A stretch of 64,000 nt of DNA from the NCBI GenBank assembly GCA_033964015.1, contig CM066922.1:26840961-26904960 (forward strand). The letters run 5' to 3'. The stretch is from Scolanthus callimorphus. Lineage: Eukaryota > Cnidaria > Anthozoa > Actiniaria > Edwardsiidae. Positions within the stretch are counted from its first letter, which is position 1. The number at the start of each line of letters is the position of its first letter. Positions 11,967-22,892 of this stretch are shown here, piece by piece. The notes under the pieces are model-generated. The model searched no databases, was not told the origin of the DNA, and saw nothing but the letters and a program-made list of their open reading frames with translations. A program made the position numbers and the translations under genes.

Positions 11967-12122
11967 TGTTATGTTATAACGGCACCATTGAGAGATTGTT
12001 GGTTGACATCGACGAAAACTACACAAATATAAAAGCGATAAGGGGAGTTGATTTGCTTCATTAATCTTTTTAAACTGCATTGTTGTCCATTCGGAGTCGG
12101 TCATTTGCTGAGGCATTTAGTT

Positions 12123-13220
12123 TTAAGGGACGTGTCATTATTTACCGGGGGGGGGGGGGGGGGGAAGGCTCCCATTTTTTTCAAACAAGGCTAAAAAAAA
12201 TTAGGACCCTCCCCTTGAACATAACAAAAAAATGCGACCCTCCCCCAGTCGTAGGTAAAAAAAAATTGGGACCCTCCCCCATGTCATTTATATGTTCTGA
12301 AAAACCTGTCAGATAGACTATTGTCCGAGTAAAGCAATGTCTCTTTCATTCTTCTTAACAGCTGAAATACTTTTTTCTTACTTCTGTCAAAGCTATAAGG
12401 AAGCGCGGTTATTATTTATCGCCTCGATTATTTACGTGAGGATTTTGGGTAATACACGATAAAAATGCAGTGATCCTCCCTCTATAAGTACAATGATTAA
12501 CGTGTTCACACCTCTCCCGTCCCCTATTTGACCTAATACTGAAGACATTTTACAGAAAAGGGGGGTCGCATATCTTTCGTTGCGCGCGAAGCGCGCTCGA
12601 ATTTTGATAAACGCATTTCACCAAGCCTCAGAAATATGGTAGATGAACATGTTTTGTGTATGGTATACTGTAAACAAAGCCTGTCAGGAGCCCAGGAAGT
12701 ACGCTACCTCAACTATATCGGTTAGATAAAAGCTTCTATTGATGGGCTCCTGTGCCAACAAGGTTATATTATTCATGCACACAACTGCGCACCGCAAATG
12801 ATGAGGAAATTAATATTCATGTGGCGCGAAGCGCGGCCCAACGGATGAATTTCTATGCTAGTTGTAACGACGAAAACTCACTCTTACCTATAGGATCTTC
12901 TTTCAAACATATAGCGACTTGCCCGCCAGGCCTATCATTGCAAGGCATTTTTGAGAGAGTTTGCTTTTCCTCGTCAAGATACACTTGTTCTTGTAAACGG
13001 CGTGAGGGTGGTGTGCTCATTGCTCCAAAGAATATATTAGATGTCATTCTTTATGCGCGCGAAGCGCGCCGAAATTTTTATAGAGAAGTTGCCGCAAAAT
13101 CCACTATCGGCATCTGTTTTACCCTCTTCATCGTCCAAATATTGCTGAAAAAATTATGACCCTCCCCCAAACAGGAGTAAAAAAAAATTGGACCCCCGCT
13201 AAATAATGACACGTCCCTAA
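12123..13220 (-). mobile_element. TIR element with poly-G ends and a gene fragment
   Basis: The ends TTAAGGGACGTGTCATTATT and its near reverse complement (ending CGTCCCTAA at 13220) enclose G- and C-rich tracts and repeated GGACCCTCCCC words. The palindrome-like GCGCGAAGCGCG occurs three times (about 12586, 12826, 13056). The block near 12570-12635 (minus) is clearly homologous to 49060-49115, so this is a dispersed, protein-coding family. Confidence 0.65.
12888..13022 (-). CDS. Exon inside the poly-G TIR element
   Basis: Minus-strand exon between a weak acceptor (ttctttggag) and a good donor (CCTATAG|GTAAGAG). It encodes MSTPPSRRLQEQVYLDEEKQ, then PCNDRPGGQVAICLKEDPIG. The 48.9-kb relative encodes a similar LQEHV-containing stretch on the plus strand. 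The product is unknown, presumably a transposon protein. Confidence 0.35.
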
Positions 13221-14801
13221 ATTTGCTCAAATCATTCACCTAGCAAATTAAACTATGAATGCATAGCTCGTAGATCATGGTACCAAGGGCTGAACCGGTG
13301 ATTTAAAAATATAAATGTATAGTTCAAGTCTTTATCTCTCACGTCACCTCCAAACCAAATTCAGAAAAAAAAATCGCCTTTGCCCCCAACTTTTGTATCG
13401 AATAGCTTTGGGTCAGTTAGCGAAGAACAGGTTGTAGTTGGGAAATTTGTTAGTGGTTCAGTGTCATTGTTTCTGTGATGGCGCAGTAAATATTATTTTT
13501 TAGTTTAACTATGTTGGCAAAAAGTCTCTTGACAAACTACGATCGGGTCAATCAGTCATTCGGTGAAACTGTAGATTTACTTCGTATAAGCACGTAGAAT
13601 TATAGAAAATCTATAACAATTATTTCAGTCAGTTGCTGTTCAGAAACCAGTATTTGAACCGGTCTAAATTGTCCATGATTACAAAGCACATATATTCTAG
13701 AATTGGTTCTAAGCGCTATTAATTGTGTCAAAATTTGCCTTTTGCTAATAAAAGTGATGATTATACTAATTTCTTATGATTCTGTCAAAGTTAATTTGCA
13801 TATTTTTTTGACATGATCTCTGCAAATCTGGTTACACGGACTGTGTATTGTGTATTGTTCATGAGTTGCGTCACAAAGCCTTTGTTTACTAGAACGAATC
13901 AAAGTGAATTAACTGAGCACAACAATGATGTCCTCTGAGAATGGTTCTTACACGGGGGTAAACCCGCAAATCTGGCTACACATTTGTTTACAATTTGTAT
14001 TCAATATCCTAGTTCTTTCCTCCTCTAATTTAAATGACCACATTCTTTCACAAAAATAATTTCGATTCTTATGTTTGTTTGTTTGTATCTTTTTGCTGCA
14101 GACAAAACAATGAAACAATATTGATAATGATTTTTTTTTTCTACTTTACAGCTGTCTTCTGTTCTCCAGTCTCCTTCTCTAATGAAGTTGGTTGCCGTAG
14201 ATGCGTCTTTCGATGGTCGACTCGAATTTCAGCTTTAGCTTTCCAGGAAGCTAAATTGCATATAATAATTTGCGCGATAACGAAATTTCAAACTTATCTA
14301 ATCTCATAATAATTGGGCTCGTTGTATTTAAATGTTTGTAATTAAAACCTTGAATAAAAAGATAGTGTGTTTATCTCTTCTGGCGATTGACATCTTCATG
14401 AACCTGACAACGCGGCGCACACTTCGAATTAGGTGCACTGTTTCCCTACTGCTGGATATAAAGTACGAGGAGAAAAATCCCACGAAAGCGGACAGCGTTC
14501 GCATCATTTCATCGCTCGCAAACGAAAAACATTTCAGCGGTTTCTCGTTTTACGAGCCAGCGATCTGTTCGGTGACCAGCGACCAAGCGCATACCAAGTA
14601 CCGAATCTCCACATGCTGTATTTTACTGATATTTGCCCTTTGATGACCAAAGCTCGCGAGCCCAAGATGGCTGCCATGCGTGAAACTTTATTACAAAACT
14701 TCCTCCCGAGTTTCCTGCCAAAGAAGAAACACAGCCACGGCAGTTGTCAGAGCAATACTAGGCACTAGAAAATACGGTATTCTGATAAAAAAGCTTAACA
14801 G
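13221..14801. other. No supported gene
   Basis: Two overlapping plus ORFs of 103 and 111 residues (14332-14768) compete over a GC-richer patch around 14400-14700. Neither shows a domain or convincing splice sites. Confidence 0.4.
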
Positions 14802-14803
14802 AA

Positions 14804-15484
14804 CTCAGGTGTGTTAAGGCCTGACTTGAAAGGAAAGGCTTATACGCGGATTCTTAAGGCAAAAAGCAGTTTTTGCAAATAACTACATTAGTAAAATAGC
14901 TACCGAAATGGAACTTGGTATGAGTCACACGTCCCCCGACCTTAACTGTTCCATGCATTTAGTTGCTATGGAGACACCTTTTTATAGTATCTGTAAGTAC
15001 CGTTTAAAATTTACTTTCAATAAAAAACGGGGAAAACTTACTGCCAATTTTCCTACTTTTTGACCCTAAATTCGTAATCTTCATGAACTTCTGCAGTTGA
15101 TAGCGTTTTTTAATCATGTCCAGGGTCACGTGATCGTGAGAACTGTTGCCCCAGCAACCAAGTTTCTCTCCTATCTCCGCTAATTTTCAAGGTGGTCTGC
15201 CTTAAAAGACGCTATATTGAAGGAATCAATGGCGTAAAGGAAAAATCCATCCAATTTTCAGAATAGGATGAGGTTTTCTGTTCCCCATTTTAAGTTATGT
15301 CCCAAAAAAGGAAAAATATGGTGCTCGTCCCTTTAATTTCGTTGTCATGGAAACATGAACTGTCATAATTTTGCTGGTACTAGAATTAACATTGATGCAA
15401 AGTTTCATTGCTGTAGCTATTTTCATATTCGAGATTCTTTTCTGCCCGCGTATAAGCCCCAAGTCAGGCCTTAACACACCCGAG
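14804..15484. mobile_element. L-family relative with GGCCTGACTTG ends
   Basis: The ends are CTCAGGTGTGTTAAGGCCTG and the reverse complement of CTCGGGTGTGTTAAGGCCTG, directly flanked by AA on both sides (14802-14803, 15485-15486). TTAA lies inside the terminal repeat, as in the 8292-9096 element, although the interiors differ. Confidence 0.7.
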
Positions 15485-15543
15485 AATAGTTGAGCGTGTA
15501 TAAACGGGAAATCTCCCGAGCGGCCGCTATATCGTCTCATTCA

Positions 15544-15570
15544 GCTTTCATATGAGCCCCTGGCTTTCAT
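15544..15570. mobile_element. hAT-like deletion footprint
   Basis: An 8-bp direct repeat GCTTTCAT (15544-15551, 15563-15570) flanks only ATGAGCCCCTG, which equals the last 11 bases of the hAT-like MITE at 29011-29345. The simplest reading is an insertion that later lost everything but one tip. Confidence 0.6.
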
Positions 15571-16189
15571 CTTTTTCAAATTAGCGAACCGTAGTACGTC
15601 CGTAGCGAGCTGAAAAACAGCCGCAAAAGCGCAAAAAAACTCGAATAAAGTCTGCGATATATAAAAAATCATTACTACTAAATGCCACTTTTATACATTA
15701 GCTACAAAGTTCAAGTACCTACCTTGAAAATTGGTTTCTGGTCGTTGTTTGCGTATTTCCACTCGCGTGTTGGCACGTCCGTCTCTTTTTCGACATGTCT
15801 TCCCCACACTTCACATCACAACCAACACAAGACAATTCGAGCAGGAACATTTGCTTGTTTTCGAAAGTGGAAGAATCTGGAGTAAAGTGCTCGTATTCTA
15901 TGGCTTTTTCTTCATGTTTTTCTCCTCTGAATAATTAGTGTAGGCTGTATTTGTTTTCAGCCGCAGCAGCCCTGTCGTACTTGTCAACGCGCCCGTCCCC
16001 CGTTAGTTGAGCATGCTTGACGTCACAATAGGGCTATTGTGACGTAGTGTAGACAGGAAAACGTACAGCATCCGGGACTTGCTGAGACGTCCAAAAATCG
16101 GATCGATCCCTAGAAAATTCAACAGGCTACCCAATAGCAGTTTTCAGTTATATTTTGAGATTATCTGCTTTTTTGTCGCTGTTTTCTTA
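15571..16189. other. No supported gene
   Basis: One palindrome, TGACGTCACAATAG/CTATTGTGACGT, lies near 16019-16044. The rest is unremarkable. Confidence 0.5.
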
Positions 16190-16192
16190 GGT

Positions 16193-16339
16193 ATGGTGCT
16201 CCGCTCTGAGGCGGCCATCGGCCGCCGTAAGAAGCTCCGCTATAAACCTTTTCTCGTTTGATGACGTCATGGATGTCGTCTTACAAAGTGACCATGGCGT
16301 TGCACCCCCCTTGCCACTGAGACAACTTCACCCAACTTT
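16193..16339 (+). mobile_element. H-family 3' end joined to a second H copy
   Basis: The 3' terminus has a stem-loop GGCGGCC-atc-GGCCGCC (16210-16226) and the conserved tail AGCTCCGC. It abuts TATAAACCTTTTCTCG, an internal H sequence, so one H copy inserted into another here. The host H sequence stops at 16339, where the L element begins, and resumes at 24862. Confidence 0.65.
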
Positions 16340-17621
16340 CTCAAACACATTAAGGCCTGGGATTCGAAATGGGCTTGGGGCTAGCCTCCAAAAACGCAAA
16401 ATGTGCCTTAAATTGCTTTAATCTATTTAAGGCAGGCTAACTTTTGGCACAGTGATAAAACTCGACGAACTTAATATTTTGGTGCTATAACTTACTAGTG
16501 TGGAGTGACGCTACAAGGTATGTCACGTGACAAAACAGTAAATTGCTTTTCCGGTGATGGAGAAAACATCTAACACTAAAGCTTTGGTGAAAATGGATAG
16601 ACCTCAACAATAGAAAAACAAACATTATCTGGCACAGATAATGACATTTATCTGAGCACGTATCTTTTCATAATGTCAGTTGGTAGACAAGCTGGCGCGC
16701 GGGCTGTCTGTGGGAAATACCAAGCAATCGTTTGAGCCAATCAAGGCAGAGCACTCACGTGGTTCCATTCCTGTATGTATCGGCTGACTAGCATTTCAGT
16801 TAAGCTTATTCTTTGGAAGAAACAGCGATAGCCTTCAACCAAAACGTCTTCATTTCAAGTTTTTTTCAGGCGAGTATAGTCTCTCTTATTTGAGATGCTG
16901 TTTATCATGACATTATCTGGTTGCATGCTATTCACATGACCCTGTTGCTGTTTCGTCGTTCATGTTCCGTAGTTTCTTTTCTTTATTGGGAATCAAAACT
17001 CCCTTACTCTCGGTAATTACATTCTGCACGCTTAAGTCATCTATTGTGGGTTTGTGTCCCCTTCAAGTCCCGACGTTTTCAGGACAGCGTGCAGTCTTAG
17101 CGAGACAGCCACTTGATTCGAGCAATCGCTCTGCACTATGAGTTCACGGTTCGGGTACTTTGTTCCCTGTGTTTTTTCGCCGCTTCATTTGTTCTTGTTG
17201 GTGCTTTGTGAGAGATTTGTTTTCCATTTCGTTCTCAAATAAATATTAGTTTCAGCAGATTTGCTTATCAAATACAAGGAACGTGAAGGAAGGCTATCAA
17301 GCGCATTTGAGCTTAAATTCTGTTGTATCAGGGACTGGGTAATCAGTAGACGATTGCATCAAATTGATCTTTATCAATCTTTCACTCGGTTGCCGATCAC
17401 CCCACGGCATCAATGAATTTTTCTCTTATACCTAGTTTTCTACATCTCATCATATTTCCTCTTTCTTTACGTTTATCACTAGTTTGCGATTTCAATGGCC
17501 CATGGCATCCTTTGTTATTCTTAACCAATTATCGCCTTTAGTCATTCCGAATGTTTATCTGTTGCCTAGCAACGGCTCTACATTTACTTTATATACAGCC
17601 CCACTCCCTCAGTTTTCCCTC

Positions 17622-17661
17622 TTTGCTCCGACGAAGGGCTAACGCTCGAAACGTCAGCAAA
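17622..17661 (+). ncRNA. Hammerhead-ribozyme-like motif, probably inactive
   Basis: TTTGCT pairs with AGCAAA (stem I, 6 bp). Inside are CCGACGA, stem II GGGC-taac-GCTC, then GAAAC and GTC. This follows the type I hammerhead order with a minimal stem III, a form known from Penelope-like retroelements. The invariant U of the CUGANGA core is C here and one A is extra before stem II, so cleavage activity is doubtful. Confidence 0.45.
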
Positions 17662-19217
17662 ACACCATTTTTCCACGGCGTTTAACATAAATCTCAACCC
17701 TTGGTTGTTGTTGTTCATGATCTTTATATAAGTTCTTTGAATATAAGATTTCATCTGTTTCTATAATCCTCATTCAATTTCATTTTGATTTGTAAATTCC
17801 GTGTCATTGGTTTTTAGCCACGTGTAGATACGAGTAAATTTGATCTTAAAGGTTTAATGCGAGCGATCAGTTCTCTCGTTTGGTATTGAATTCCAAAAAA
17901 ACCAAAAAAACCAAGAAGCTTTATTCCTTTAAACACCTTCTAAGGATATACGAGATACATAAACAGATCATTATGAAACCTACAAAAAGTGTATTTGTAT
18001 TTGTAGTTTGTGCAGTGCTAACGTAGCATGCGAGGGGCGGTGATTATGTGCACTCGTTCCGTGGACGCGATTTTACCCGGTTCCCCACTCCTGATTGTGT
18101 AATTGCCCGCCGTTTTAGTGCACTGTACTTTACGGTTTATGCCGTATCCTTGAGGGCCTGGGAGTTTTATTGCAGCCAGAACCCGTGTTGAGCGTGCAAC
18201 CCGTCCACCGGCCTCCTTGAGTGGCCAACTGCGCTGGGTCTGGTGTTTTGCTTTTTGGGAACACGGCTTGTATACTTTATTGTACGCGTCTTCTGGTTAG
18301 CACCGCCCTTGGCCTCTGCTCGACTCTGCTCGATATTGGCAGTGCGACTTGCCTATTCTAATCGTTAGCAACTCAAGCGAATACAAAATCGTCTTACTTC
18401 ACTACTTTACAGCGTACTGAATTTTACATGCCGGGCCGCATCTAAGTTGGGATTTGCGGTTTAATAGTATGTATCATGAATGGGGCGCACGGATGCAGAT
18501 CGCTGCAATGATATAAATTTGATATTCACGAAGCAATCTGTAATCTCTGACGTGCACAGTTTGGTGACATTTTGACGCGATAATGCTTTGATTAATATTG
18601 TCTTTACAAATTCGATCGATTTCATTTGACCCAATTTTAGGCCCTATTCGACCTGTTATCGAGGAATTTCATCTCTGCACGTCTATGCCTTCGTGCCTTC
18701 CATCGCCAGAATATGCTATCGGAGCACTATCAACAAACTTTAGTTCTAGTACCTAATTAGCACGAGCTTCATATGTAACGCTATCATCTCTAGGCAATGT
18801 CTCTGGTCTAGTTCCTTAGGCGCTGCTTATGCGGAAATTATTAATCTCGTCAAACTCATAGCGGTCAGACACATTGGCTACATCGATTTCCTAAGTAGGA
18901 GGCTATACGACCATTACGTGATTCCCCGGTAAACGATCAGGTTTAATTTCAACAGTTTTTCGAAACTCATTCAGTAATAAATTGTATATGTCGCCTACGG
19001 GAATGTTACATGACCTCTGCTCTATGTAAATTTTGGTGCTCGTAAAGGGCATTTTTCATTATTCATCTTTCATTATTCATTTTTCATCGAGACGGATTTC
19101 ATTTACATGCGGTTGGTATACACAAATGTTATCGCAGTCGGCGAGGGGCGGTACTTGCGTTTGGCGCTCTAGACACCATTATTAGTCCGCGCTCCTTAAT
19201 GAACCATTTGCCTACCT

Positions 19218-19578
19218 GTACTGGGTACCAGTACATTACTAGAGCTGGGTGCCAGCTCGATATTTATATGCAAGCCTACAGTGCTGGGTGCCAGCACATT
19301 ACTAGAGCTGGGTACCAGCTCTATATTTATATGCAGGCCTGCAGTACTGGGTGCCAGTACATTACCGGAGCTGGGTGCCAGCTCAATATTTATATGCAGG
19401 CCTGCAGTACTGGGTGCCAGTACATTACCGGAGCTGGGTACCAGCTCAATATTTATATGCCGGCCTGCAGTACTGGGTGCCAGTACATTACCGGAGCTGG
19501 GTGCCAGCTCGATATTTATATGCAGGCTTGCAGTACTGGGTGCCAGTACATTACTGGAGCTGGGTGCCAGCTCGATAT
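19218..19578. repeat. 63-bp minisatellite of paired palindromes, six units
   Basis: Units start every 63 bp from 19218. Each has two short palindromes with a three-base centre: GTACTGG-gtg-CCAGTAC and AGCTGG-gtg-CCAGCT. Unit 2 has GTGCTGG/CCAGCAC, a compensated change. Because 63 is a multiple of three, several frames stay open on both strands (up to 164 residues). I do not regard them as genes. Confidence 0.85.
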
Positions 19579-22215
19579 TTCTCTTTGCCAACAGAACCCG
19601 TATAGCGTGCAACCCGACAACCGGCTTCCTTGCGTAGCCAACTGCGCTGGGTTTCTTGTTGCGCCTTTCTATCTAGAGCGCGGGCCTGTCTGACAATTTT
19701 GTGTCTATGCGCGGGCATTTGTCGCCCCTTGCCCCCTGCCCACCTACATGAGTATGTGTTTCCATCAGATATGTTTTTAATTTTTATTTATTTTAATTTT
19801 TACTGTTGTTGTTTACTTATTAATAACACATTTCGTTCTGGATTTTAGACTGTTTAGAACGCATCACTGAAAATAAATCTATTTTGCTCCTATCGGAGCA
19901 TCAGGCATTCTCTTAGCATGTTCTCAAAATTTGGGTGAATTTCAGGCTCAACGTCCTTATAAAAAAGGTTCTTAAACAAAAAAAAAGTGTACGTTTTTAG
20001 AGTATTTTCCTGCCCGGGAACGATATCAGTGCCATTAACAGAAGTACAATCATAACAATGATACATAGATAACAACTTGGAAGTTTTTAGGAAAAAAATC
20101 ATTAGGAGTTGAAGAATGCATTTTTAGAAGACTTAGCATGGCAATGTCACTTCTAGAACACCAAAATGTTGCCAGCGAGTCGTTGATTGCTTCTGCTTCA
20201 TGGCAACTCTATTATACTGTTCTAAAGTATTGGGGCATTATATAGTATGTCGCATTTTATTACTCATAATTCTCCTGTCATTATTTTGTTCAAGTTACAT
20301 CGTAAACTCAAACCAGGCCAGTAGATGGCCCCACCACACCTCCTGGGATTTCCAGTACACAACCCGCTGGCTAATGATCGGGAGGATCCGAACTGACAAC
20401 ATGCAGAACAGAGTGTGCACCGGTGCTGGCAATCACCTCCACTGTGAGAGATCAAGTCTGCGGTCCTTTCCCGGTCCAAATGGCTGCTGACACAGGCTCT
20501 TTGTTCAGTTTGTATACAGTGCTGCTGGCTCTGACCCGGCTCTGACCTATCTATATGACGACCTATCTACTAATCAAGTCCAGACGGGCGCCTCTTCGGT
20601 TATCGCAACGAACACAAAAACTGTGAACATTTCGAGGGGCGGGTTAGGCTACGATCAGCAAATAGCCCTTGCAAGGGCAGGACATTCTATTTCTATTTCA
20701 ACTTGGTTGTGTCGACACCCCTACCGCATTATGCAAAGGAAGCTCAATGTTTTTTCAGCGATACTGGAGATTTCAATCTCAATTATCTACCTGGTGAAAG
20801 CCGCGAAGATCACTTGACATAACATTAAATGCTGACCTCCTTGCCGAGAATCGAGGTAATTAACGGACTTAGTTTACAGTTGACAAGGTTTTCAGAAAAC
20901 AGGAACAAATGAAATGCATTCTTTTCATTGAATTGAACAGTTTTGAAAAGGAGTACAGTTTACAATTGAAAACGATAGCGGATTCCAATAGGAACTATTG
21001 TTAGTTATTTAGCTGCTTTCATCGAAGTGGGTTCCCCAGAGAAACTTATTGCAATTAATGTTTACCATGCACAATAAAGTTGTGATGCTGAAGAAAATGA
21101 ATGACAACTTTTATTCAACCATGATTGACAAATGTTTCAAACACAAATTACGTCTTTTGTTTTCGTACAACAGCCAGTCCAATCAATCAAGCGGCCTTTT
21201 TTTAAAATCGCAACTCATTAAAGCGCTGTTATTTTGGTCGGTACGTAGCTGCTTAAAGCTCCTCTCTGGTTGGTTAATACAACAATACCCTATACCTCAA
21301 CACAAAGAACGAGGATAATAGACTACAGACAAAAGAACTCCTTTGTTGAACGAAAATAATAGAGACAAAAGCAACTACGTCCTTACTGGTTATTTTCATT
21401 TGTACCATGCCCTGACAGCTACAGCTCAATTTGCATAACGTTGTGTCTAGCAAAACGGATGGAACTGATTCAAGATGGAGAAACTGAAGGCAAGTTTCCA
21501 GGTATTTTGCGCTCGTTGGTTGCTCTCTACGATTAGATATGCAATTAACCTGGTCATGATTTTATCTGTATTTTCAGGTTTACGTCTTAAACACACTCTA
21601 TGGGCAATGAGACCAAGCAAGTAGACTGGACAAACGCTTCTCGATTATGGTTCAAGTGAAGGCGTTCTCGGAAATCGTGTTTTGTGGCGTTCAACGGGAT
21701 TCGCATAAAGGATAATCAGGAGATTGGTTATAGACAGACAGTCAGCATAGATGCATAAAATGAGATTATTGGATTTTTTTTTTCTCGGGGTAAGTGTATG
21801 GATTTGAATTCACTAGTTAAATGTTTGGGTTGATAATTGAATTAGTCAATGTGAAAGGGGCAACTGTCATGGTCTATCATGAATTTGGTCTAACTTGGGG
21901 TCATTTTAAGTAGCTTAAATGCAGTCAAACTCCCGACAAATCAACAAAATAATGGTCTACGTTTTTTAACTAACCTTTCAGCTGCTAGATCAATACAAAT
22001 TTGGAGTATTTTCGTGTATAATCGAGCGGATGGAATAGGATTGCTAATTGGCATTTTTGATTTTCGAACAGGCTGAACAAGTTTCTTTTTATTTTTAAAA
22101 CTAATTTGAAACAGAGTATAGGTTCGGAGTTGTTTCTGTAGAACACTTGTCTTATTTTAAAACATTTTGATGAAACAAACGTGACAGTGCCCCTTGAAGT
22201 CTAAAAATGGCTTAT

Positions 22216-22380
22216 TGTGTGGTTCCAGAAATTATCCATAGGAAGGATAATAGGAAAGGATATATTTTCCATACAAATACTGTATTTTTCTTCGGGAATT
22301 CCAGAGAGGTGGGGGGGGGGGTCACTTTTCAACACTCTTCCGGGGGGGGGGGGGGGGGGGGGTATTTTCTGGAACCACAC
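22216..22380. mobile_element. Short MITE with TGTGTGGTTCCAGAAA ends and G tracts
   Basis: The inverted ends tgtgtggttccagaaatt and ttttctggaaccacacatta enclose two G runs. It is the same family as 30892-31126. Confidence 0.65.
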
Positions 22381-22401
22381 ATTATTGATTTACAGGTAAG
22401 T

Positions 22402-22469
22402 AAATGGCTTATTATGGATTCATAGGTAAATAACTAGATATTTACCTATGAATCCATAATAAGCCATTT
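22402..22469. repeat. Perfect 31-bp inverted repeat with a third half-copy
   Basis: 22402-22432 pairs exactly with 22439-22469 around a 6-base loop; a further diverged copy of the right arm follows to about 22495. Confidence 0.85.
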
Positions 22470-22892
22470 ATTTACCTATGAATCCATAATGAGCAATATA
22501 TATACCTAGAAATTCAATTCAATTCTATTGATCAACCCCAACCTTTCCCTGGAGAATTCAATCCCTCCCCGACTTTTAGTTTGTTGAGAGCCATTATCCG
22601 AGTTAATTCCCTACGAATAACAATGGAAACCGCGTCAACTGTAAACTAATATTGGCTATTAACTTTTTAAAAAGGAGTGAAACTCACCACCGGAGAAATT
22701 TTTAAACTTTGAAAAGTGAAAATGTCACCTGACTGGCCACGTGATGAGTGTATCAGCCAAAATTCCATACTAAAACATTTCACTCGATGAATGTTAACTA
22801 TCCTGAAAATGTCATGCTCCATCATTAATGATTAGAAAATATATTTGAAATTTTGTAATTTGCTCGATTTTCTGGGCTGACCCAGGCCTTAA

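Larger units (their letters stand above)
16617..22640. other. 6-kb block inside the L element, origin unclear
   Basis: There is no long ORF and no terminal repeats I could match. It holds a hammerhead-like motif (17622-17661), two related GC-rich modules (18030-18260 and 19135-19680, sharing GAGGGGCGGT and GCCAACTGCGCTGGGT), a 63-bp palindromic array (19218-19578), an unclassified patch at 20280-20560, a poly-G MITE (22216-22380) and a hairpin (22402-22469). It may be a decayed retroelement or a larger transposon. Confidence 0.4.

Noticed and set aside
12752..13159. 135-residue plus ORF
   Set aside because: The opposite strand has a better exon (splice donor, homologous frame at 49 kb).
19199..19693. 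164-residue ORF with 21-residue repeats (and shadows on both strands)
   Set aside because: A 63-bp repeat is open in several frames by arithmetic. No start context, splice sites or consistent codon use; the palindromes explain the conservation better.
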